Below are positions 43,941 through 54,800 of a stretch of DNA of 64,000 nt, in pieces (the stretch's first letter is position 1; each line of letters starts with the position of its first letter). The notes beneath the pieces were generated by a model that saw nothing but the letters and a program-made list of their open reading frames with translations, had not been told where the DNA came from and searched no databases. Source of the DNA: Lachnospiraceae bacterium UBA3850 (GTDB lineage: Bacteria > Bacillota > Clostridia > Lachnospirales > Lachnospiraceae). Location: contig DGHK01000039.1 of NCBI GenBank assembly GCA_002392655.1, positions 29,987 through 93,986 of the forward strand, given 5' to 3'. The position numbers and the translations under genes were made by a program.

Positions 43941-45419
43941 ATGAAAAAACTAATCAGCTTTATTACTGTACTTGCAATTTTATTATCTGCACTTGTGATC
44001 GGCTCGGATGTAAGAGCCGAAGAGGATTATTATGTAAGAAAAATCGAGATAACATTTGATGAGCCTAAGGAGGGCGATGATATAGCCGCCTTTATATCAA
44101 AGAAGGGAAATGCAAAGATTCCGGCAGGGGTTCATTATAGCATCTCAAGTGTAGAGGTTGAAACAGGTGAAGGGTCGAATACAGTAAAACACACAACGGG
44201 CAAGTTTGAGAAAACTGATTATATGATCAGATTCAATATTGATTTTGAAGCCGGATATAGAAATTCGACTGATATAATGAATAGCGGTCTTATAATTAAT
44301 GGCTACGCAGCTTCAACAAGTAGATATGCAAGCGGAAATATTCTTACATGTGTTGGTTATGGATTCTCTTTCGGAAAAGCAGTGATCAACAAAGTCAATT
44401 TTGTTGTTCCTGAACCTGTGATTGGAAAAGAGCCCGCAAAGAATACGATTATTGAATCAGACCCTGCGGATGCAGTGACAGGAAATGTTATAATTAAGTG
44501 GTTCAAGAGTACTCAGGATATATCATTGAATGATGTAACTAAAGCGTTGGACGATGGAATTCTTACCGAAATGGCGGATGGCGAAATATGTGAAAAGGGA
44601 ATGTATTATTATGCGTTATTCCCTGATCAAGGCTCGGATTTAAAAATTAATCAAGATAAGTATCAGCCTAGATTAAAAGTAGGTCAGCCATATGTAAATG
44701 GTAAAATCTATGATGGACCGGGCTTCTTTTATATAGTAAAGTACGATCCGCTGAAGTATAAGTATAATGTTACTTTTGAGACAGACGGTGGAAGCAAGGT
44801 TGAGCCTCAGATAATTGCTGAAGGTGAGAAAGCAGTCAAGCCGGCTGATCCAACAAGGAGCGGTTATACATTTGCAGGATGGTATACTTCAAGTGATTAT
44901 AAGACAGCCTACGATTTTGGCAAAGGTGTTTACAGCGATACTGTTCTTTACGCTAAGTGGGAAGCAAAAAAGGAAGAATCAAAATATAAGAACGAATGGG
45001 TAAATGGTAAGTGGTATGATGAATTCGGAAATTGTACCTATGACGGAACCCTTTCCTGGAAGAGTGATGCCAAAGGCTGGTGGGTAGAGGACACCAAGGG
45101 CTGGTACCCACAAAAGCAGTGGCAGAAGATAGATGGAAAATGGTATTACTTCTGTGCCGATGGTTATATGGACTACAGCGAGTATCGTGATGGCTGTTGG
45201 CTTGGAGCTGACGGTGCCTGGGATGAGAATTATTCCGGCGGACATTGGATGAGTGATCGAGCAGGCTGGTGGTACGAGGATAATTCAGGCTGGTATCCGG
45301 TGTCAAAGTGGCTTTGGATTGACGGAGCATGCTATTACTTCGAGAGTACAGGATACATGGCTACGAATAAGTATGTAGATGACTGCTGGGTTGGAAGTGA
45401 CGGAGCCTGGGTAAAGTAA
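43941..45419 (+). CDS. Secreted protein with InlB B-type repeat and W/Y-rich wall-binding repeats
   Basis: 492 residues from ATG 43941 after AAGGAGG; longer frames would run through the palindrome upstream. A signal peptide ends near VRAEED. Residues ~30-265 form an unassigned domain. One InlB B-type (Listeria-Bacteroides) repeat follows (~275-345, YNVTFETDGGSKVEPQ, TRSGYTFAGWYTSSD, LYAKWE), then ~140 residues of wall-binding repeats closely matching those at the end of the protein encoded at 8967-10427 (QKIDGKWYYF, YSGGHWMSD). Probably a surface-attached adhesin. It may be transcribed with the response regulator. Confidence 0.82.
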   Translation: MKKLISFITVLAILLSALVIGSDVRAEEDYYVRKIEITFDEPKEGDDIAAFISKKGNAKIPAGVHYSISSVEVETGEGSNTVKHTTGKFEKTDYMIRFNIDFEAGYRNSTDIMNSGLIINGYAASTSRYASGNILTCVGYGFSFGKAVINKVNFVVPEPVIGKEPAKNTIIESDPADAVTGNVIIKWFKSTQDISLNDVTKALDDGILTEMADGEICEKGMYYYALFPDQGSDLKINQDKYQPRLKVGQPYVNGKIYDGPGFFYIVKYDPLKYKYNVTFETDGGSKVEPQIIAEGEKAVKPADPTRSGYTFAGWYTSSDYKTAYDFGKGVYSDTVLYAKWEAKKEESKYKNEWVNGKWYDEFGNCTYDGTLSWKSDAKGWWVEDTKGWYPQKQWQKIDGKWYYFCADGYMDYSEYRDGCWLGADGAWDENYSGGHWMSDRAGWWYEDNSGWYPVSKWLWIDGACYYFESTGYMATNKYVDDCWVGSDGAWVK

Positions 45420-45455
45420 ATTGGTTTACATAAATTATTACAGAGGAGAGACTGT

Positions 45456-46379
45456 ATGATAGATGTATGTCTGCTTGGTACGGGCGGTATGATGCCACTA
45501 CCGTATAGAGCACTTACTTCATTAATGCTTAGATATAATGGAAGCAGTATTCTGGTGGACTGCGGCGAGGCAACTCAGATATCTGTGAGACGCAGAGGCT
45601 GGAGCTTCAATCCGATTGATGTGATTCTTATCACACATTTTCATGCGGATCATATAAGCGGTCTTCCGGGGATGCTTCTTGCTATTGGAAATGCTGACAG
45701 GACGGAGCCTGTAACGATAGTAGGCCCGCAGGGAATCGAGCATGTAGTTCGCTCGCTTCTTGTGATTGCACCGAGACTTCCTTTTGAACTTAAGTTTATC
45801 GAGCTGGATAAATCGAAGGAGGAAGAGATACTGGAGCTTGTGGGGCTTAGGGTAAAAGCCTTCAAGGTAAATCACAACATGCTTTGCTACGGCTACGCTT
45901 TTGAACTGGACAGAGCAGGAAAGTTTGATGCTGAAGCAGCTAAGAACCTGGGACTTCCGGTGCAGTATTGGAGCAAGCTTCAAAATGGAGAAACGGTAGA
46001 GTTTGAAGGAAAAGAGTTCACAAGTGATATGGTTATGGGACCAGCCAGAAAGGGACTCAAGATAACGTATACAACTGATACCAGACCGACAGACAAAATA
46101 GTCGAAGAAGCAACCGGGGCAGATATATTTATCTGCGAAGGAATGTACGGCGATGGCGATGCAGAGTCGGATGAAAAGGCAAGAGATAAGAAGCATATGA
46201 CTATGCAGGAAGCAGCTGAAATAGCAGTGAAGGCTCAGCCGAAGGAGATGTGGCTTACTCACTACTCACCATCTATGATTAAACCGGAGCAGTATGCGGA
46301 TTCTATAAAGGCCATATTTCCACGCACCATAGTCAGCAAAGACCGCAGGATGACGGAGCTTAAGTTTGAAGAGAAATAA
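45456..46379 (+). CDS. rnz: Ribonuclease Z
   Basis: 307 residues, standard for the short form. LGTGGMMPLPYRALTSLML, VDCGEATQ, the metal motif THFHADHISGLPG (~54-66), VGPQGIE, KVNHNMLCYGYAFE and TTDTRP fit tRNase Z of the metallo-beta-lactamase fold; the last metal-ligand histidine is in LTHYSP. It trims tRNA 3' ends. Ribosome site GAGGAGAG precedes ATG 45456. Confidence 0.94.
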   Translation: MIDVCLLGTGGMMPLPYRALTSLMLRYNGSSILVDCGEATQISVRRRGWSFNPIDVILITHFHADHISGLPGMLLAIGNADRTEPVTIVGPQGIEHVVRSLLVIAPRLPFELKFIELDKSKEEEILELVGLRVKAFKVNHNMLCYGYAFELDRAGKFDAEAAKNLGLPVQYWSKLQNGETVEFEGKEFTSDMVMGPARKGLKITYTTDTRPTDKIVEEATGADIFICEGMYGDGDAESDEKARDKKHMTMQEAAEIAVKAQPKEMWLTHYSPSMIKPEQYADSIKAIFPRTIVSKDRRMTELKFEEK

Positions 46380-46392
46380 AGACCTGTCCCCA

Positions 46393-46422
46393 TTGACTTA
46401 CTATGGATAAATAATCTATAAT
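46393..46422 (+). promoter_or_regulatory. Predicted promoter of iorAB
   Basis: TTGACT at 46393-46398 and TATAAT at 46417-46422, 18 bases apart. Preceded by TGTCCCCA as at the argC promoter. Confidence 0.65.
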
Positions 46423-46500
46423 AGGTAAGTTATGTGAGTTTGGAAAGTTTTAATAAGGAGGCCGATACTGCCTCGAAATAAATAGAAGGAGTTTGGAAAA

Positions 46501-48252
46501 TTGGAAAAGAAGATCATGCTTGGAAATGAAGCCATAGCTCGTGGTGCCTGGGAGGCGGGAGTCAAGGTTTCATCAGCTTATCCGGGAACACCGAGTACCG
46601 AGATGAGCGAGAATCTCGTAAAGTACGAAGGAGTTTATGCTGAGTGGGCTCCAAATGAGAAGGTTGCAGCAGAGGTTGCTATGGGTGCTTCTATCGCCGG
46701 TGTAAGAGCGATGTGTGCTATGAAGTGCGTAGGACTGAATGTTGCATCTGATCCGCTCTATACAGCATCCTACATCGGAGCAAAGGGAGGACTTGTTTAT
46801 CTGGTTGCAGATGATCCGGGACTCTACAGCTCACAGAATGAGCAGGATACAAGAAGAATCGCTATTTCTTCACATGTTCCTGTGCTTGAGCCATCTGATT
46901 CAGAAGAGGCTAGAGTGTTCACAAAGAAGGCTTTCGAAATCTCAGAGGAGTATGATACACCTGTTATCCTCAGAACAACAACTCGTATCGCTCACTCACA
47001 GGGTGTCGTAAACCTTGAGGACAGAGTTGAGGTTGATGATAAAGAGTATGTAAGAAATCCTGCAAAGAATGTTATGGTTCCTGCAAATGCAAAGCAGCGT
47101 CATAAGTTTGTTATCGACCGTGATGCAAAGCTTGCGGCTGATGGAGCTACAGAGAAGTTTGCAGATATCAATAAGGTTGTTTACGGAGATACCAAGATCG
47201 GATTTATCACAAGTGGTATCCCATATCAGTACGTAAAGGAAGTATTCCCTGATGCCAGCATCCTTAAGCTCGGAATGGTTTCACCACTTCCAAAGAAGCT
47301 TATCGAAGAGTTTGCATCAAAGGTAGATAAGCTCTACATCATCGAGGAGCTTGAGCCGGTTATAGAGGAGCTGGTTCGTTCATGGGGAATTGACTGCATC
47401 GGTAAGGATCTGTTCCCTCTTGATGGAGAGTACAGTGCAAATATGCTTCGTGAGAAGATACTTGGCGAGGAGCTTGATCTTGCTTCTCCTGCTGAGGTTC
47501 CTGTTCGTCCACCAATTCTTTGCCCTGGATGTCCTCACAGAGCAACCTACAGCGTGCTTAAGAAGTTAAAGATACATGCAAGTGGTGATATCGGCTGCTA
47601 CACACTTGGAGTTGCTGCACCGCTTTCAGTTGTAGATACAACACTCTGTATGGGTGGTTCCATCTCTATGCTTCATGGTATGGAGAAGGGTAAAGGTAAG
47701 GACTGGGTTAAGAACTGGGTTGCAGTTATCGGAGATTCAACCTTCCTTCACACAGGTGTTAATTCACTTATGAATATGGTTTATAACCAGGCTACAGGAA
47801 CAGTTATCATTCTTGATAACTCAACAACAGGTATGACCGGTCACCAGAACCATCCTGCTACAGGCAAGATGCTTAATGGTGAAGAGACATATGCAATCGA
47901 TCTTGTAAAGCTTTGCGAAGGAACGGGCATTAAGAACGTAAAGGTAGTTGATGCATTTGACCTGAAGAAGCTTGAGGAGACAATCAAGGAAGAGGTTGCA
48001 AGAGATGAGCTCTCAGTTATCATCTCACAGTCACCATGTGCACTCCTTAAATCCTACGTGCCAAAGGGCAAGTGCTTCGTGGATACAGAGAAATGTATGA
48101 AGTGCGGACAGTGCCTCGTTCCAGGATGTCCTGCAATCAAGAAGGATAAAGAAACAGGCTTCTCAGTAATAGATGAAACTATGTGTAATGGATGTGGACT
48201 TTGCCAGCAGCTTTGCCCATTTGATGCTATACAACTTAAGGAAAGGGGGTAA
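46501..48252 (+). CDS. iorA: Indolepyruvate ferredoxin oxidoreductase alpha subunit
   Basis: 583 residues beginning at TTG 46501, nine bases after AAGGAG. The pyrimidine-binding domain begins LGNEAIARGAWEAGVKVSSA YPGTPSTEMSE; the thiamine diphosphate region holds CPGCPHRATYSVL (~341-353), GDIGCYTLG and GDSTFLHTGVNSLMNMVYN. Two C-terminal [4Fe-4S] motifs are CMKCGQCLVPGCPA and CNGCGLCQQLCPFDAI. With IorB it oxidises aryl pyruvates from aromatic amino acids to aryl-acetyl-CoA, reducing ferredoxin; the reverse direction also occurs in anaerobes. The iorB start is six bases downstream. Confidence 0.96.
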   Translation: MEKKIMLGNEAIARGAWEAGVKVSSAYPGTPSTEMSENLVKYEGVYAEWAPNEKVAAEVAMGASIAGVRAMCAMKCVGLNVASDPLYTASYIGAKGGLVYLVADDPGLYSSQNEQDTRRIAISSHVPVLEPSDSEEARVFTKKAFEISEEYDTPVILRTTTRIAHSQGVVNLEDRVEVDDKEYVRNPAKNVMVPANAKQRHKFVIDRDAKLAADGATEKFADINKVVYGDTKIGFITSGIPYQYVKEVFPDASILKLGMVSPLPKKLIEEFASKVDKLYIIEELEPVIEELVRSWGIDCIGKDLFPLDGEYSANMLREKILGEELDLASPAEVPVRPPILCPGCPHRATYSVLKKLKIHASGDIGCYTLGVAAPLSVVDTTLCMGGSISMLHGMEKGKGKDWVKNWVAVIGDSTFLHTGVNSLMNMVYNQATGTVIILDNSTTGMTGHQNHPATGKMLNGEETYAIDLVKLCEGTGIKNVKVVDAFDLKKLEETIKEEVARDELSVIISQSPCALLKSYVPKGKCFVDTEKCMKCGQCLVPGCPAIKKDKETGFSVIDETMCNGCGLCQQLCPFDAIQLKERG

Positions 48253-48258
48253 TGGACT

Positions 48259-48843
48259 ATGTCAGTTACTAACATAATGATTGTCGGTGTAGGTGGTCAG
48301 GGTACCCTTCTTACCAGCCGTATCTTAGGTGGTCTTGCTGAACAGGCAGGCTATGATGTAAAGCTTTCAGAGGTACACGGAATGGCTCAGCGTGGTGGTT
48401 CTGTTGTAACCTATGTCAGATATGCAACTGAGGGTGAGATTGTTACCGAGCCTATCGTTGAAGAGGGCTGTGCAGATGTGCTTATCGCATTTGAGAGACT
48501 TGAAGCTCTTAGATATGCACACTTCCTTAAGAAGGACGGAGCACTCATCGTAAATGATCAGAGAATCGATCCGATGCCTGTAATAACAGGTGCAGCAGAG
48601 TATCCTGAAGGAATTCTTGAGGGACTCGGAGAGAAGTACAGAGTATTTTCAATCGATGCTATGGCTAAGGCAGAAGAGCTTGGAAACACAAGAGTCTTCA
48701 ATACCATAGTTCTCGGAATGGCAGCTCGTCATATGAACTACAGCAAAGAGCAGTGGATTGATGTTATCAAGTCTAAGGTTCCACCTAAGACTGTAGATAT
48801 CAACCTTGCAGGCTTTGAAGTAGGATATAATTCAGTAGAATAG
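48259..48843 (+). CDS. iorB: Indolepyruvate ferredoxin oxidoreductase beta subunit
   Basis: 194 residues of the gamma-type pyruvate oxidoreductase domain: NIMIVGVGGQGTLLTSRILG at ~5-24, LSEVHGMAQRGGSVVTYVRY and FNTIVLGMAARHM. It is the small partner of IorA. AAAGGGGG before the ATG overlaps the end of iorA, so the two are coupled. A strong terminator follows 30 bases on. Confidence 0.96.
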   Translation: MSVTNIMIVGVGGQGTLLTSRILGGLAEQAGYDVKLSEVHGMAQRGGSVVTYVRYATEGEIVTEPIVEEGCADVLIAFERLEALRYAHFLKKDGALIVNDQRIDPMPVITGAAEYPEGILEGLGEKYRVFSIDAMAKAEELGNTRVFNTIVLGMAARHMNYSKEQWIDVIKSKVPPKTVDINLAGFEVGYNSVE

Positions 48844-48875
48844 ACGTCCTGCTAATAGTATATGAATAGAAAAAA

Positions 48876-48903
48876 ACGCCGCTCAAAAGAGTGGCGTTTT
48901 TTT
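48876..48903. terminator. Bidirectional terminator between iorB and the convergent gene
   Basis: ACGCCGCTC, loop AAAA, GAGTGGCGT (48876-48897, one G-T pair), with A-run before and T-run after, so it works for both strands. Confidence 0.88.
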
Positions 48904-48927
48904 GTATAGTTAAGAATGATTTTAGTT

Positions 48928-50886
48928 TTATTCCCAGGCACCACTTGCACCGACCCTGTAGCCGTCTATTGTTGTGCTTACAGCCATATAGCCATCTGAG
49001 TAGAAGTAGTACCATGCACCGTTTATCTTGAGCCACTGGCTCCAAGGATACCAGCCTGAGGAGTCGCTGTACCACCAGCCATTAGAATCGCTCTTCCAGC
49101 TTCCGCTGTAGCTTGAATCCATGGCTCCACTTGATGTGAGCCAGTAACCATCTCTGTAGCAGTTTGCTTCCATATAACCGTTTGAGTCGAAGTAGTACCA
49201 GTAACCGTCTACCTTCATCCAGGCGTTAGTCGGATACCAACCGCTTTCGTCCTCGAACCACCAACCGTATGTGTCCTGCTTCCAGCTTCCCTGATAAGGA
49301 TAGCTCCATGTACCATCAGCATTGTACCACCATCCGTTTAACCATTCTCCGCTGTAGGAGTTACCTGAGCTTTGCTTGCCGCCTTTTCTACCCATATCGC
49401 CGGGGATACCTCCGTCGTTTGGTCGTCCGCCTTCACCGGGGCCACCACCCATACCGCTTGTCTGTGCCTTTTGAGATGCTTCATCAGTTGTGGTTGACTG
49501 AGCTTCTTCATTACTCAGAACCAGAGTGTAGGTATCATTCGGGTCGAGATCTGCTGATGCGAAGATAACCTGATTTGCGCTCTTTATTCCTGTTGCACTG
49601 TAAACTGTTTCTCCTGCACTGTTCTTAATAAGTATAGGTGTTCCGTTTTCTATAACTACGTTGTTGAATACTATGGAGAGTCCGCTTGATACAGTCTGGC
49701 CCATTCCGACATTTCCTACTGCGAGGAGAGTTCCTCCGGTCAGATAAGCTTTGTTATCATAATCAAGCGCTGCGTTTCCGCCGTTCGTTGAACCAAATAC
49801 CTCTGTCTGTCCGCCTGAGATATTGATGTTGTTATTTGAATCTATGCCATCACCGCCCGAATTGATATACCAGGTTCCGCCTGTTATATTGATGCTGTAA
49901 TCATAACCTGTCAGATCGCTGTTTGCAGCATTTATTCCGTCATCATCTGCATTTATATATGCATATCCTGAGTAGAGATTTATGATTGAACCTTCGATTC
50001 CTTCGTATGAACTGTTAACGATGATATTTGGTCCCTCTGAGCTTCCATCTGTTCCGATGGTAGTAGTGTAGTCGCTGTGGATTGCATCGTCGTTTGCATC
50101 TATGCTGAAGGAACCGCCTGTTATGGTTGTTCCATACTGTCCATGAATAGCATCTCCAGAAACATCAAGTGTAAATGTACCGCCGGATATATATACGGTT
50201 CCTTCTGATGTGGTATCATCCTCGTCAGGCGCTGACTTGATACCTTCGTTCCATGTTGATATATAGAATGTTCCGCCTGTGATATTTACTTTGCCATCAC
50301 TTGCTATACCGGTGTTAGCTGCATCCACGTTGTAGCTTCCACTGCTGATGTTTACAGTTGCCTCAGTTCCACCCTTGATTCCATTTTTGCAGGCAGAGGC
50401 ATCTATATTAAGCGTTCCATTTCCGGTAAGATTCAAAGTGGAACCTGTTTTTACCTTGATTACTGCACCCTCAAAATCAGAGTTTGTTTCCTCTGTCGAA
50501 GGGTCCTCCTTGTCAGCAAGTGTGGAGGTTCCAGATAAATCTATGGTTGCGGTACTTCCCTTCTTGATAACAATTGGGGCTGTCGTAGAAGAGGAGAGTG
50601 TCAGGCTGTCCAGAATCATAGTGACGTCAGTTACTCCCTTGTCTACAACGATACTTCCCTCACTGCAGCTTCCAGTTATCTTATAGGTTCCGGCTGACTT
50701 TATGGTCAGTGTCGTGCCGCTGATCTTATATCCCGTTCCTGTACTTCCTGCTGTGATTTTGTCAGATGAGAAAGTGATAGTGTCATAAGAATCGGCTCTG
50801 ACACTGATCGAGACAAAAAGCGAAAGCACCATAGCGACGATACATGTAAATGCAGTCGCGGCTTTTAAACGTAAGTTTTTCTTCAT
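48928..50886 (-). CDS. Secreted Cthe_2159-like beta-helix protein with W/Y-rich wall-binding repeats
   Basis: 652 residues. A signal peptide ends near SVRADSYD. Residues ~50-450 are repetitive, rich in Thr, Ser, Gly and Asp (VNITGGTFYISTWNEGIK, SIDANDDAIHSDYT, GGDGIDSNNNINISGG), the pattern of the Cthe_2159 carbohydrate-binding family, parallel beta-helix proteins that bind acidic plant polysaccharides and calcium. A Gly/Pro-rich linker (~475-510) leads to ~140 residues of wall-binding repeats like those of the other surface proteins in this window. Probably tethers the cell to a polysaccharide. GGGAGGT precedes the ATG; it converges on iorB. Confidence 0.85.
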   Translation of the reverse strand: MKKNLRLKAATAFTCIVAMVLSLFVSISVRADSYDTITFSSDKITAGSTGTGYKISGTTLTIKSAGTYKITGSCSEGSIVVDKGVTDVTMILDSLTLSSSTTAPIVIKKGSTATIDLSGTSTLADKEDPSTEETNSDFEGAVIKVKTGSTLNLTGNGTLNIDASACKNGIKGGTEATVNISSGSYNVDAANTGIASDGKVNITGGTFYISTWNEGIKSAPDEDDTTSEGTVYISGGTFTLDVSGDAIHGQYGTTITGGSFSIDANDDAIHSDYTTTIGTDGSSEGPNIIVNSSYEGIEGSIINLYSGYAYINADDDGINAANSDLTGYDYSINITGGTWYINSGGDGIDSNNNINISGGQTEVFGSTNGGNAALDYDNKAYLTGGTLLAVGNVGMGQTVSSGLSIVFNNVVIENGTPILIKNSAGETVYSATGIKSANQVIFASADLDPNDTYTLVLSNEEAQSTTTDEASQKAQTSGMGGGPGEGGRPNDGGIPGDMGRKGGKQSSGNSYSGEWLNGWWYNADGTWSYPYQGSWKQDTYGWWFEDESGWYPTNAWMKVDGYWYYFDSNGYMEANCYRDGYWLTSSGAMDSSYSGSWKSDSNGWWYSDSSGWYPWSQWLKINGAWYYFYSDGYMAVSTTIDGYRVGASGAWE

Positions 50887-51014
50887 AGCTTCTACCTCCC
50901 GGTTTCATATATATTTGCTTGTTGTAACGAGTATAAAAACGGAAGCTTAAATGAATATTAAAAATGTGATATTATATAAAAGTTGATGCAACACTTATTG
51001 AAAGGAGATGCGTT

Positions 51015-51758
51015 ATGGCATTACAGCTGAGACCGGAAGTTAAGCCCGGGGATGAACAGACAGATAATTTAAAAACAAAAAGAGAAGAGGCAGCTGCAAT
51101 CGCAGAAAAGCTGGGAGTTGAAGAACGACCGGACTTTCTGAAGGATGGAGTGGATACGCTTCCGACCTATAAAGGACCAGCTGTCACAAATGTAAAGAAG
51201 TTCGGAACGGGTAAGAAAACAAGATCAATTATATATAAAATAATAGGTCTCGCCATTTTGCTTGGGGCGATATATCTCCTTTATACCGGTGTCAAACATA
51301 TGCTTTTTGCGGATGGAAGGGATATATCTGCCCAGCTCAGTCTTTCTGAGGAAGAGATATCATCGGATCTGGGTATAACCTTCAAGGATGATGATACGGA
51401 GCTCAGAAAGATTCCAAGATATACAAATTCCAAGGTGACTCTCAGATGTGGCGATGAACTGAACCTGGTTTATGCGAATGGTAAAAAGGTTGGAGTCAAT
51501 ACCCTGGGAAGAAAGTACAAGCTGTATGGTATAGGTATTAATGAGCCCGGATATAATGTTAATAAGAAAATAACTTTTAAATACGATGATGTCATGATGG
51601 TTTTAAATGACATATTTGAAGGAAATACAGAAGCTTCATATTACAGAAATTATACGACGAACGAATGTCTGGTGGTTGTGGTCAGTAAACAGACAAATCG
51701 TGTTATCGGAGTTACGTACTATAGCAATATGAGTCTCATGCTAGAAAACCTGGGGTGA
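51015..51758 (+). CDS. Single-span membrane protein of unknown function
   Basis: 247 residues. A charged N-terminal part of ~70 residues, one span (IIGLAILLGAIYLLYTGV, ~78-95) and an outside domain of ~150 residues (LSEEEISSDLGITFKDD, VTLRCGDELNLVYANGKKVG, CLVVVVSKQTNRVIGVTYYS). I do not recognise the domain. Strong ribosome site AAAGGAGATG. It lies alone between a divergent surface-protein gene and the giant adhesin gene, without obvious link to either. Confidence 0.7.
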   Translation: MALQLRPEVKPGDEQTDNLKTKREEAAAIAEKLGVEERPDFLKDGVDTLPTYKGPAVTNVKKFGTGKKTRSIIYKIIGLAILLGAIYLLYTGVKHMLFADGRDISAQLSLSEEEISSDLGITFKDDDTELRKIPRYTNSKVTLRCGDELNLVYANGKKVGVNTLGRKYKLYGIGINEPGYNVNKKITFKYDDVMMVLNDIFEGNTEASYYRNYTTNECLVVVVSKQTNRVIGVTYYSNMSLMLENLG

Positions 51759-51818
51759 TCCTATTATCTTTATTTTTCTACAATTTCTTAATTTAACAAA
51801 ATCTTCACTTTAATCGCT

Positions 51819-51846
51819 TTGATTTGTTAATAAAAAGTGATATTAT
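51819..51846 (+). promoter_or_regulatory. Possible promoter of the giant surface-protein gene
   Basis: TTGATT at 51819-51824 and TATTAT at 51841-51846, 16 bases apart, in an AT-rich gap. Modest match. Confidence 0.4.
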
Positions 51847-51897
51847 ACAAAATGGGTTATTATTTTTGTAAAAATCGCACAATGAGGGGGGAATTGT

Positions 51898-54800
51898 ATG
51901 AAAAATCGGACTAAAAGAATAATTGCTTTATTTCTTAGTGTAATAATGGTGCTGTCAGGCTCCGGATTTACAACTATTCCTGTTATGGCGGAGGGAGAGG
52001 TTATATCCACCGGTACGGATGCAGAATCCGAAGAATCAAAGAAAAATGGAGCAACGAACGCTGCTGAGGCAGGTAGTGGTGAAGAGAATACCTCAGAAGC
52101 GGGTAATTCTGAAGAGAGTACTTCAGAAGCAGATAATACTGAAGGAGGAAACGGGCTGACTGCTGATGTAGACGGCATACATGTTTCTGTAGATGATATA
52201 AACGGCGTACTTCCGGAGGGAGCCTATATCAAGGTTGAGAGGCTGGAGGACGAGGACGCTCTGAAGATGGCAAACGATTTTGCCGGAACTACAGAGGATA
52301 ATAAGGAGCTTGTACGAGATGCCATAGGTGTAGATATCACATTTTACAGCGCAGATGGTACAAAGCTTGAACCATCAGATGATGTTCAGGTCAGTATAGA
52401 TACAAAGGATTACAGAAGTCTTGAAATAGAGGATACTTACACAAATCCCAGCTACGAAGTACTTCATATTCCTGAAGAGGGAGACCCTGTTATGGTAGAG
52501 GATGTTGAGGCTACCAAGGAGGGTGCTGTTTTCGAGTCCGACGAATTCAGCCCATATATCCTTACAGCATCTCCTGTTAATCTCTTAAAGGCGAATTCGG
52601 CAAATATACTGCCGGGATTTTCAGACTATTCTCCATATCTTAAGCTGCATAAGCTTTCTATAGATGGAAAAGAACTAAAGGGCGGAGAAACTATAGAGCC
52701 CAGTAAGCAGTTCCAGCTGGAGCTGTCTTTTACAATGAATCTGAATGATATGTCCAAATGTATAACAGACAGTACAGACGGACTGCACTATTCTTACCCA
52801 CTTCCGGATCATATATCTATCGGTAATAAGGGAAGTGAGGATGCCCAGGTACCATTATACAATTCAAGAAATGTACAGATAGGTACATATTATATAGTAT
52901 CAGATCCTGAAAACGGTGATGTAATGTATGTTACATTTCCGGGATTTTATGATGAGGTTACTACCAATTTCGAGCTGAGTGCATCCTGGTCACAGACAGA
53001 GGATCAGGACTCTATCGAGGTGCCTTGGGGTGACAGAGTAGACAAGTTTTTCATAAACAGAACCTCACTGATAATAACCAAGGATCAGACCCATGCTCAA
53101 AGAGGTGAGGATGGAATAACAAGAAACAAGTTTACTATTACAATTAAAGCTAAGGATGATCTAAATGATGTAACGGATGTAAGCTTTAAGGATGATATGA
53201 CAACTCAGCATTTCATACTGGATCCGGAGTCAATAGATGATGGAAGCGGTAATAAATATGCATATAAAATCACCTGCTATGATGCTGACGGAGTAATGGT
53301 TGGTACGCCTTCTTACTATCCGGCAAGTATAGCAACTATAGAGCCTGCAGGAGATAAGGGCGAAAAAACCAGCATAGCTATAGATGGCCTTACTGTTCCA
53401 AAGGGTGGAAAAGCAGTTGTTGAATATACTGTTTATATCCCAAGAGAGGTTAAGCGTCAGATGGATTCCACGCTTGAAAGCGACACACTGGATAACACTG
53501 CGGCAGCCTCTCATCCGGTAACCAACAGAAAGACCGGACAGGTAGAGCATCCATGGATAACATCCGAGGTAACAGACAGCCTTATTCCTAAGAAGGAATG
53601 GCTCCTCAAGGATGCTAACAATAACGATCTGGTAAAGGTCACAGATACAGATAATACTGAGTATATAGCTATGGGCTATAGCGTAGAGATAAATCCACTC
53701 AGACAGTATACAATGGGTGGCGCTATCGTAACAGATAAAATATCCAACTCCAGCTATGATGATCAGTATATTCTGGAAACAAATGTAACATACGATTTCA
53801 AGAATCTGGCAAATGAGAAGCCTTATGTGATCAAGACTGTTAAGGCAGATACCGTAACAATGAAAGAGCTTACATGGATAACTCTTCCTCAGTCAGTTTA
53901 TGATGATTACAAGGCTAAAATAGATGTTAAGCATCCTTTGGATGCACTGGACAGACTGGAGAATAATCCGGAGCTTGCAGGTGTAAGAGCTGCTCTTCAA
54001 AGTGCAGTTGCAAATGCAGGATATACCTTCTCCGGTGATTATACAGATTATATATTTACAGACAGCGAGAATCACAGCTTTATCTGGATCACCCCTGAGG
54101 ATGAGGATAATCCGGATAAACCGGGAGATAAGATAGTTGGAACATATAAGCTGTGTTACCACACTGTATCGGGACTGAAGGTTAATTCCTTTGCAAACAG
54201 CGCATCTCTCAGATATAGAGAGATGGATCCTATAACCTATAATGCTGTAGGTGAACCGGGAGATTATTTCCTGAGAGACAGAAAAATAGATGCTACAAAG
54301 CATAATGAAGGAGTATATCTGGGTGAGGATGGAAACTTCTATGTAGACTGGACTCTTTCTGTTGGAGTTCCGGAGGATTCCCGTGGTTGGGAAGATATAA
54401 TGATCATAGATGAGTTCCCTAGATATGAGATAGGAACCGGAGATGACAGGATAGTATATTCAGACTGGCTTAAGGGTCTGTCGGCTCCTAATTATGAAGG
54501 CCTTAACGGCGGAGCATTCCAGTTCTCATCATCAAGCACCAGAGATGATGTACAGGCAGTTGTGAACCGTGCCAGAGTTGGTCTGGATAATGGTTACTGG
54601 AATGCATACTCAGAAACCATGACAAGTAACTTCGTTAATGGAGCCTTCCAGGAGGTTCCGGATGATGTCTGGATAGACAAGCTGTCCAAATGGAATTCAG
54701 AGGCATTTAACGCAACTATAGTTTCCAGAGGAACTTACTATTCAGGGGCTGACCTCCAGGCAGGACAGTTTATAGTTCAGGAGGATGGAACAGACTGGGT

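Noticed and set aside
45522-46262. A 246-codon minus-strand ORF opposite rnz
   Set aside because: Complement of the confident ribonuclease Z frame; no ribosome site and no domain.
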